From assembly GCF_040448675.1 (NCBI RefSeq), contig NZ_CP159289.1:4385001-4449000 (forward strand): a DNA stretch of 64,000 nt. The letters are read 5' to 3'. The position numbers and the translations under genes are program-made. The notes below the pieces were generated by a model, which was given only the letters and a program-made list of their open reading frames with translations, did no database searches and was not told the DNA's origin. Within the stretch, counting starts at the first letter, position 1, and every line of letters begins with the position of its first letter. Of the stretch, positions 57,821 to 64,000 are shown in pieces. The DNA is from Dyadobacter sp. 676. Its GTDB lineage: Bacteria; Bacteroidota; Bacteroidia; Cytophagales; Spirosomataceae.

Positions 57821-60799
57821 TTACTTTTTTAACAGCTGCTCGTACACTACGTCCATGATCGATGTCCGGATGTTCATCGTGGAAATCTTGTTGTTTTCGC
57901 GCGTCGGATACACCCGGTTCGACAGGAAGACGTAGTTCAGCCCCCACGCCGGGTCGGCCCACGTCATGATGCCGGTATAACCCGTGTGCCCGAAGCTCGA
58001 AGGGCTTGCATGACGCGGCGCATTGCCGCTGTATTTAAAGGTAGGCTTGTCAAATCCGATACCCCGGCGGCTTCCTTCTTCGGGATACTGGTAGCGCGTA
58101 AACTCGATCAGCGCGTCTTTGCTCAGCAACTGCTGGCCGCCGTAATAGCCGTCCTGCAAATACATCTGCCAAACCTTCATCACATCGTTGGAAGTGCCGA
58201 AGAGCCCCGCGTGGCCGCTCAGGCCTCCAAGCATTGCCGCGGCTTCGTCGTGTACCTGGCCATGGAGTTGTGTCATCCGGAAAAACGTGTCGCGCTCCGT
58301 CGGCACGATATCGTTGAGATTGTAAAATCGTTTCGGATTGAAAGTCAGTGTATTGGCGCCGAGCTTGTGGTAGTAGTGATTTTTGATGTAATCCTCAAAA
58401 TTCTCCCCGCTAAGCCGCTTTACGATCTGCGGGTAGAGAATGAACGAAAGGTCGCTGTACACGTACCCTTCTTTCTCGTTCAAAGGCGAATCCCGGATGG
58501 ATTTGAAAATGGTTTTGTCATAATTTTTGAAAATAAACAGACTGTCGTCCACTACCGAAATAGGGTAACGCCTTGATTGTTTGGTACTGAACGTTTTCTT
58601 CTTCCAGCTTCCGTCGGGCTTCTGGGCTTCTTTCCAGAGGACGATGAATGCTTTCAGGCGCGCGCTGTGCGTAAGAACGCGCCGCCACTGCAGATCAGCT
58701 TTGTTGGAACCTTTGAAATCGGGCAAGTAATCCTTCATCGTCGCGCCCAGATCGAACTTTTTCTGGTCCCAGAGGCTCATCAGGGCGAGGGTCGAGGCGG
58801 TGATTTTGGTAACCGAAGCCAGATCGTAGAGATCGGTCAATTTTACCGGGTGGTTTCCCTCGTAGGTATGTTTGCCGTAAGCCTTCCGGAAAAAAACTTT
58901 GCCGTCTTTCGCGAGCTGCACCACACAACCGGGAGTCGCTTTTTGCGTTATCGCGGTATTCGCGATCGAGTCTATTTTAAATGTAACGACCTCCGAATCC
59001 AGCCCAAGTTCTTCCGGTATGGTGTATTTCAATCTGCCTATTGCCGGTGTTTCGATGCCGGCGTTGTATGGGAATTGCGCATTGACGGTTACCGGAAGTT
59101 TGCCCCGCGCCGGAATAGCGCCGAAAATCAGCTGCGCCGAGAGGTCCTGTGTGTAAGGTGTGAGCTGGTATCCCATTATCAATGCCCGGGCGCCGTCGGT
59201 TCCGGGCATTTTGTTCAAAGCATAAGGATTGCCGAAAACGGAAACCACCGCTTTTTTAGTGGCGATCAGTTCCTGCAAAACCGTACTCATTGGCTCGGTG
59301 AGGCCGTAGTTGGTACGGGGTGAAATACTGCCCAAATGAACCCCCACCAGCAGCAGGTTGTATGCATTCAGTTTCGAACGCACCGCCTCGATTTGCGCGG
59401 CGGTAGCCTTGGCCGGGATCTGGAAATGGTCGACGGTCGTGTAAAGCCCCAGTGTGTTCTGGAAAGTGGTAACAGTATCGGCGCCTACGGAAATGGATGC
59501 GATTTTTAATGTATCCAGCTCGCGAAGCGGCAGAATGTTGTTTTCGTTTTTCAGGACTGTCAATGCATTTTCGGTTAAAAGGCGGTTCGTGAGTTCAGCA
59601 GCTTTTGGGTTCAAATCCCGGTACAGATTGTCGAGGTCGACCGGTTTGTAATGGTTAAGGCCGGCCCAAGCCTTCGCTTCAAGCACCTTCCGGCAGCGGG
59701 AATCGATTTCAGCCTGTGTGATTTTACCCTCTGCGATGCTCTTTTTGATCTCTGCGATGGATTTGTTTACATCTTCGGTAAATTCCAGCAGGTCCATACC
59801 CGCTTCCAGGCCCATGGCATCGGCTTTGCCGTCGGGGAAGTATTTGGTTACCCCTTTCATATTCATTGCGTCGGAGTAAATTAACCCCTTAAAACCGAGT
59901 TGGTTGCGCAGCAGGTTGCTCACAATTGGTTTGGAAAGTGTAGAAGGAAGGTTAGGCGTTTTATCGAGCGCCGGAATACTCAGATGCGCGATCATCATAC
60001 CGCTTAGTCCATTGTCGATCAGCGCGCGGAACGGGTAAAGTTCCAGGGAATCGATGCGTCCTGTGGAGTGCGAAATCAGGGGTAGGTCATAATGCGAATC
60101 GGTGCCGGTATCGCCGTGGCCGGGGAAGTGTTTTGCGCTGGTAAGCAGGCCATTGTCCTGCATCCCCCGCATGTAGGCAACAGCCTTTTCAGCAACTTTA
60201 TATTTATTTTCCCCGAAAGAGCGGAAACTGATTACGGGGTTGTCGGGATTATTGTTGACATCCGCGACCGGCGCGAAGTTAATGTGCATTCCCAGCCTGC
60301 GAGCCTGTTTAGCTACCTGTGCGCCCATTTCGTAAATGAGGTCATTATTGCCCTGAATGGCACCCAAAGTCATTTGATAGGGGTAGCGAACCGTGCTGTC
60401 GATCCGCATTGCCAGCCCGAATTCCGCGTCCATCGCCACCAGCAGCGGCACTTTCGAAATAGACTGATAATAGTTTGTCAACCGCGCCTGTGGTACCGGC
60501 CCGCCCTGAAAAAACACGATCCCGCCTACCTTGTTTTCGCGGATCAGCTTCTCGACGGCGGTGGGGCTACTGGTTTTAGGATCAATCAATGCCCGCTTGG
60601 TATCCGATACCGCGGCAACCATAATCAACTGCGCAATGCGTTCATCGGGTGTCAGCGTCGCAAAAACAGAATCGACCCATTGCCGGGCCATGTTCGTATT
60701 ATTCTTTTGCAAAAAGCCTGGTGAGGTGCTGATCTGGGCTTTTGTAGTAAATGCAGTGAGGAAAAGGAATGTTACTAGGGCTAGGTGGTGTCTGGTCAT
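57821..60799 (-). CDS. NagZ-like GH3 glucosaminidase fused to class C beta-lactamase-like domain
   Basis: The 992-residue exported protein (signal ending in TTKAQ) combines two enzymes. Residues about 35-380 are a GH3 beta-N-acetylglucosaminidase with the NagZ signature KHFPGHGDTGTDSHYDLP and the nucleophile Asp in IYSDAMNMKG. A GH3 C-terminal-like domain follows. Residues about 600-992 are a serine hydrolase of the class C/PBP4* type with SVTK (SxxK), YSD in the second motif and HTG as the third. This architecture is known in Bacteroidota. It suggests coupled glycan and peptide trimming of murein, perhaps in recycling with the LD-carboxypeptidase. Confidence 0.94.
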   Translation of the reverse strand: MTRHHLALVTFLFLTAFTTKAQISTSPGFLQKNNTNMARQWVDSVFATLTPDERIAQLIMVAAVSDTKRALIDPKTSSPTAVEKLIRENKVGGIVFFQGGPVPQARLTNYYQSISKVPLLVAMDAEFGLAMRIDSTVRYPYQMTLGAIQGNNDLIYEMGAQVAKQARRLGMHINFAPVADVNNNPDNPVISFRSFGENKYKVAEKAVAYMRGMQDNGLLTSAKHFPGHGDTGTDSHYDLPLISHSTGRIDSLELYPFRALIDNGLSGMMIAHLSIPALDKTPNLPSTLSKPIVSNLLRNQLGFKGLIYSDAMNMKGVTKYFPDGKADAMGLEAGMDLLEFTEDVNKSIAEIKKSIAEGKITQAEIDSRCRKVLEAKAWAGLNHYKPVDLDNLYRDLNPKAAELTNRLLTENALTVLKNENNILPLRELDTLKIASISVGADTVTTFQNTLGLYTTVDHFQIPAKATAAQIEAVRSKLNAYNLLLVGVHLGSISPRTNYGLTEPMSTVLQELIATKKAVVSVFGNPYALNKMPGTDGARALIMGYQLTPYTQDLSAQLIFGAIPARGKLPVTVNAQFPYNAGIETPAIGRLKYTIPEELGLDSEVVTFKIDSIANTAITQKATPGCVVQLAKDGKVFFRKAYGKHTYEGNHPVKLTDLYDLASVTKITASTLALMSLWDQKKFDLGATMKDYLPDFKGSNKADLQWRRVLTHSARLKAFIVLWKEAQKPDGSWKKKTFSTKQSRRYPISVVDDSLFIFKNYDKTIFKSIRDSPLNEKEGYVYSDLSFILYPQIVKRLSGENFEDYIKNHYYHKLGANTLTFNPKRFYNLNDIVPTERDTFFRMTQLHGQVHDEAAAMLGGLSGHAGLFGTSNDVMKVWQMYLQDGYYGGQQLLSKDALIEFTRYQYPEEGSRRGIGFDKPTFKYSGNAPRHASPSSFGHTGYTGIMTWADPAWGLNYVFLSNRVYPTRENNKISTMNIRTSIMDVVYEQLLKK

Positions 60800-60828
60800 T
60801 GGGGTTGGGAATGCTAATTCTGGTACTA

Positions 60829-61308
60829 CTATAATTCATTTACTGATTTCAAAACTTTTTCAACGAGGCAGGGCTTAATCCAAAATCCGCATTGATTTAT
60901 TAATATGTCAATCACTGGTTTCACGGCAACTATGTAATTCTTTTCCTTTGCTTCCGCCAGAGCACCCAAAGTTCCGATCACGGATAAACCCATCTGTGTA
61001 GCAACGGTCCGGCCCTTTATTTCATCGATCAAAAGTAAATCCGCACGCACTTCTGTCGCGAGTACAATTGCTTCCGCCTCGTCCGTATCAAGAACTTCGG
61101 TTAGTTCTTCCAAAAGTGAAGTGCTTGAAACTTCTCGGATTTCGATCCAATCCAATGCAAGTTTATGTCGGAATGCAACATTTAACTCCTGCAATTCCAG
61201 AAATACCCCATTCGGTATTATTATCCTCCCGTAAAGATTTTGAAGGACATGTAAATGTCCCGATTGCACAAGTGCACTGATAACAGATGTGTCACTTACT
61301 ACGATCAC
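60829..61308 (-). CDS. DUF3368 PIN-like toxin
   Basis: The 159-residue protein starts with VVSDTSVISALV, the PIN-like first acidic motif, and has further conserved acidic residues (E and D near the middle: LDTDEAEAIVLA, LLIDEIKGR), the pattern of the DUF3368 branch of PIN-domain ribonucleases that partner UPF0175 antitoxins. Its start overlaps the upstream antitoxin by 17 bases. Expected activity is RNA cleavage, blocked by the antitoxin. Confidence 0.87.
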   Translation of the reverse strand: MIVVSDTSVISALVQSGHLHVLQNLYGRIIIPNGVFLELQELNVAFRHKLALDWIEIREVSSTSLLEELTEVLDTDEAEAIVLATEVRADLLLIDEIKGRTVATQMGLSVIGTLGALAEAKEKNYIVAVKPVIDILINQCGFWIKPCLVEKVLKSVNEL

Positions 61309-61546
61309 TTGAAAGCTTTCTTAGTGTTTCCAGATCTGCTTCGAAGTCCTCTATATCATAATGCCAGGCAATTTTGCGCTTTCCCAGTTCTTTCTGGAAG
61401 CGAATGCTACCCAGCCCGGTCATGGTGCCACCTTGGCCGATAGTAATTTTACCATCTTCATACAGACGCACAGCCAGCTCGACCCTCAACTCGTGCTCGG
61501 AGAGTCCGGTACTTTTGATTACATTATCATTGAGTTCCAAAAGCAT
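61292..61546 (-). CDS. UPF0175-family antitoxin
   Basis: From ATG 61546 the product is 84 residues. It shows the UPF0175 pattern: STGLSEHELRVELAVRLYEDGKITIGQGGTMTGL, a helix-turn-helix that binds DNA and likely represses the operon, followed by the ELGKRKIAWHY segment that contacts the toxin. A start at 61570 (TTG) would add eight residues. It overlaps the DUF3368 toxin gene by 17 bases, typical for an antitoxin-first pair. Confidence 0.87.
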   Translation of the reverse strand: MLLELNDNVIKSTGLSEHELRVELAVRLYEDGKITIGQGGTMTGLGSIRFQKELGKRKIAWHYDIEDFEADLETLRKLSSDRSK

Positions 61547-61622
61547 ATACCTTCGTGTTAAGTTTTGCAATGAAGTCTAGGTAAATATACACAACCTTTC
61601 CCGTTGTCCCATTAATCCGGTG

Positions 61623-62810
61623 CTAGAACACGAGTCCCAGTAACAACCCTGCCAGGATAATCAGGTAAGAAGGCACTTTGCCGAATGCGACGACAATGAG
61701 CGTAGCGATGACCGTTGCGACGGGCTGAATGCTGGTCATCATCGGCTGAAACAGCGAGATCGCGGCGGCGATGGTAAGGCCGCAACTGGCGGCGTGAATA
61801 CCTTCGAGCGACGCGCGGATGCCCCGGTAACGTTTCAGCTGGTCCCAGAACGGGTAGGCAAAAAAAATAAAGAATGTGCCTGGCAGGAAAATCCCCGCGG
61901 TAGCCACAAATCCCCCGACGATCTGCCCGAACCAGCCGTGCGATTGCAGGGATACGCTTCCAACGAAGGTCGCAACGGAAAATACCGGTCCCGGCACCAC
62001 TTGCGTAAGCGCCATGCCCGCGAGGAACTCCTGCTCTGTCAGGTAATGCTTGAACGTTACGAATTCGTTGTATAAAATAGGGATAAGTACCTGGCCGCCG
62101 CCGAAAACCAGGCTGCCGTTCCTGTAAAAGTTCTCGAAAAGCCTCACCGGTAACGAATTGGTGATTTTACCGATGATAGCCGCCGTAATCAGCACGGAAA
62201 TCCAGAAGATAATGGGCCGCCATTTGATGCGGATTTCACCCTTCTCCATTTTTTCGTGCTTCTTGAAATTAAGCGACGCCGCTACGCCACCGCATACAAT
62301 CAGCACGGGCGTCATGTAGGGTGAGGGATAAAGGTAGGCGAGGATCGTCGAGATGACGAGGAATGTCCAGCCCTGGGTGTTATGAATGACTTTCCGGGCA
62401 ATCGACGACGCGCCGTACATCAGGAATGCGACCGCCATAGGTCCCACAAACCGCGTGAAGTCCAGTGAGATGGCATTCCGTTCGAGGTAATGGATACCGA
62501 TCGCGGCGAGCGTCATCAGTATCATCGCCGGCAGCGACCACACCAGCAGCGTCAGGTAGGCAAGCGGCTGACCGCCTATTTTCAGCCCTATGGCCGTGAC
62601 CGTCTGTGTAGAACTGGGGCCGGGAAGAATGGAGCAAAGCGCCTGTAATTCAAGCAGCTCCCCCTCTGTAACGTACCTTCGCTTATGGACGAGCCGTTCG
62701 ATCATCATCATCAGGTGCACCTGCGGGCCTCCGAATGCTGTGAGCGACAGCAGGAGTACATCCATCAGATAAATGATGTAACGAAAACGGCGGATGGGCG
62801 GGTAAGACAA
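61623..62810 (-). CDS. chrA: Chromate transporter ChrA
   Basis: The 395-residue inner-membrane protein consists of two CHR domains in tandem, each with the family motif; the first shows AFGGPQVHL and the second FGGGQVLIP, and each half has a PGP-type motif (SILPGPSSTQ, TQVVPGPVFS). ChrA expels chromate. The start is TTG 62810; the first internal ATG at 62765 would cut 15 residues from the start of helix 1. It follows the oxygenase gene by 13 bases. Confidence 0.92.
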   Translation of the reverse strand: MSYPPIRRFRYIIYLMDVLLLSLTAFGGPQVHLMMMIERLVHKRRYVTEGELLELQALCSILPGPSSTQTVTAIGLKIGGQPLAYLTLLVWSLPAMILMTLAAIGIHYLERNAISLDFTRFVGPMAVAFLMYGASSIARKVIHNTQGWTFLVISTILAYLYPSPYMTPVLIVCGGVAASLNFKKHEKMEKGEIRIKWRPIIFWISVLITAAIIGKITNSLPVRLFENFYRNGSLVFGGGQVLIPILYNEFVTFKHYLTEQEFLAGMALTQVVPGPVFSVATFVGSVSLQSHGWFGQIVGGFVATAGIFLPGTFFIFFAYPFWDQLKRYRGIRASLEGIHAASCGLTIAAAISLFQPMMTSIQPVATVIATLIVVAFGKVPSYLIILAGLLLGLVF

Positions 62811-62823
62811 GCTGAGGGTACTT

Positions 62824-63780
62824 TTATTTTTTCAAACCGAGTTCCCGCAAGCGTTCATCGAGAAATTCCCCCGCAGTCATATCGGTATACAGCTTCGGAT
62901 GTTCAGGGCTAATGCAGCTTTCCAGGCTGGTCAGGTCCATGTCCGCGCGCGGGTGCATGAAGAACGGAATCGAATACCTGGATGTCCCCATTTTCTCGCG
63001 CGGCGGGTTCACGACCCGGTGAATGGTCGATTTAAGCTTATGGTTCGTTAGCCGGTCGAGCATATCGCCTACATTGACGACGATCTGGTCAGGTAACGCC
63101 GTGATGGCGATCCACTGCCCGTCGCGTCGGAGCACTTCCAGGCCCTCGGCGCTGGCGCCCATCAACAGCGTGATCAGGTTGATATCGCCATGGGCCGCTG
63201 CCCTAACGGCGCCTTCCGGTACAAGGTCGGGATCGGGAATGGGAAAATAATGCAATGCGCGGAGCAGGCTATCGCCGTTTTTGACCTTGTCTTCGAAATA
63301 ATCTTCCGGCAATCCGAGGTAAAGCGCAATGGCGCGTAAGAGCGTTTTGCCGGTATTCTCGAATGTGCGGTAAACTTCGAGGGTATATTTCTCGAAATCG
63401 GGGAATTCTTCCGGAAAGATATTGGATGGCATCCGGCCTATGGGTTCCGGCTGGCCGACGTGATAAAATTCTTTCAGATCGGCTACTTTGAAGCCCTTCG
63501 CCGTTTCCTTGCCTTTGCTGATGTAGCCGCGCTGGCCGAACAGCTCCGGGAACTCATACTTTTTCTTGACCTCGTCCGGCTGCGAAAAAAATTCCTTCAC
63601 GCTTTCGTAAAGATTATTGCGCAGGTCGTCGCTTAGTCCGTGATTTTTGACGGCGACAAAGCCGATATTGGTGAATGCGGCACCCAGGTCCTCTACAAAC
63701 TGCTGCTTGCGCCGGGCATCCCCCGATGTAAAATCGGCCAGATCGAGCGACGGGACTTCATTCAATAGCGCTGGTTCCAT
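62824..63780 (-). CDS. Isopenicillin-N-synthase-like 2OG-Fe(II) dioxygenase
   Basis: From ATG 63780 the product is 318 residues. It has the DIOX_N N-terminal region and the jelly-roll 2OG-Fe(II) domain with HGD (AAHGDINLITLL), the distal iron histidine in STIHRVVNPP and the 2-oxoglutarate-binding RYSIPFF (RxS). The fold catalyses oxidation of an unknown substrate with O2 and 2-oxoglutarate. The frame upstream to 63837 has an extension that is not credible. It is transcribed just before chrA. Confidence 0.9.
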   Translation of the reverse strand: MEPALLNEVPSLDLADFTSGDARRKQQFVEDLGAAFTNIGFVAVKNHGLSDDLRNNLYESVKEFFSQPDEVKKKYEFPELFGQRGYISKGKETAKGFKVADLKEFYHVGQPEPIGRMPSNIFPEEFPDFEKYTLEVYRTFENTGKTLLRAIALYLGLPEDYFEDKVKNGDSLLRALHYFPIPDPDLVPEGAVRAAAHGDINLITLLMGASAEGLEVLRRDGQWIAITALPDQIVVNVGDMLDRLTNHKLKSTIHRVVNPPREKMGTSRYSIPFFMHPRADMDLTSLESCISPEHPKLYTDMTAGEFLDERLRELGLKK

Positions 63781-63956
63781 GTTGATTGCTTTTTTGATGC
63801 AAAGTAAAAAGTATCCTGAGACTTGGCAAGTTTGCAAAACCGCAGGAATAGCCGGTATAAAAATAGGAAGAAGAAACAGGAGATAATTGATAACTTTAAT
63901 GGATACTCATTACATTTAAACCCGTTTTGAGGAAATTATGCATTGAAATTTGCGCT

Positions 63957-64000
63957 ATGACACATTCAGACCCGGATCATGACACCTGGCTACGCTTCAT
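63957..64000 (+). CDS. Start of a gene, possibly ECF sigma factor (cut by window end)
   Basis: Only the first 14 or 15 codons are inside the window: MTHSDPDHDTWLRF. The pattern of acidic residues followed by WLRF resembles the N-terminus of ECF sigma-70 factors in Cytophagales, but this is too short to be sure. A TAACTTTAAT stretch is about 70 bases upstream. Confidence 0.35.
   Translation, partial: MTHSDPDHDTWLRF

Noticed and set aside
1..64000. tRNA, rRNA, prophage or insertion sequence
   Set aside because: No tRNA cloverleaf, rRNA segment, integrase, transposase or terminal inverted repeats with target duplication was found anywhere in the window.

Overview
The window comes from a Bacteroidota genome, most likely a Cytophagales bacterium close to Dyadobacter (inference from protein style, not a database search). 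The support is: three SusC/SusD outer-membrane pairs, a TamL-type Omp85 lipoprotein, LptE beside an orphan sigma-54 activator, TAnnTTTG-type promoters, few Shine-Dalgarno sequences, and several TTG starts. Nothing looks like phage, plasmid, integron or CRISPR. No tRNA or rRNA was recognised.

Layout. 1-3.6 kb: TPR protein (5' end outside the window), a receiver-only response regulator, and a YtxH-like stress protein paired with a small unknown. 4.0-8.4 kb: a tight rpoN / sigma-54 activator / REC-PAS-histidine kinase operon. 8.5-17.2 kb: a secreted protein, then a complete heavy-metal efflux locus on the minus strand (OmpR-type regulator, kinase, TolC-like channel, adaptor, CzcA/CusA pump). 17.4-19.3 kb: divergent App1-type phosphatidate phosphatase and diacylglycerol-kinase-like genes. 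19.6-24.4 kb: secreted esterase plus GntP permease, sucC, and a LolD-type ABC ATPase. 24.5-32.1 kb: groES-groEL, an unknown gene, then miaB, orphan sigma-54 activator, lptE, a TPR-like gene and secG. 32.1-37.4 kb: tamL, an SpoU-type rRNA methyltransferase, a queuosine-precursor transporter and alaA. 37.6-55.4 kb: two SusC/D pairs on the minus strand and a divergent third pair with two lipoproteins and an M20 peptidase. 55.5-64 kb: SDR, LD-carboxypeptidase, DciA-like DUF721 protein, a NagZ-beta-lactamase fusion, a UPF0175/DUF3368 toxin-antitoxin pair, ChrA, a 2OG-Fe(II) oxygenase and the start of a last gene.

Two themes stand out. First, sigma-54 control: rpoN, two activators and three -24/-12-like sites, one placed upstream of groES where no housekeeping -7 element is visible. 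Second, five genes (tamL, groEL, one susC, one susD, one small lipoprotein) are each broken by what looks like exactly one extra base. In every case removing one base gives a full-length protein whose total length is a multiple of three. This points to assembly or homopolymer error rather than decay, and it affects how those genes should be read.

Other structure includes phased 8-bp repeats forming a 27-bp inverted repeat that contains the stop codon of the efflux adaptor gene, and clusters of short REP-like hairpins in intergenic regions.
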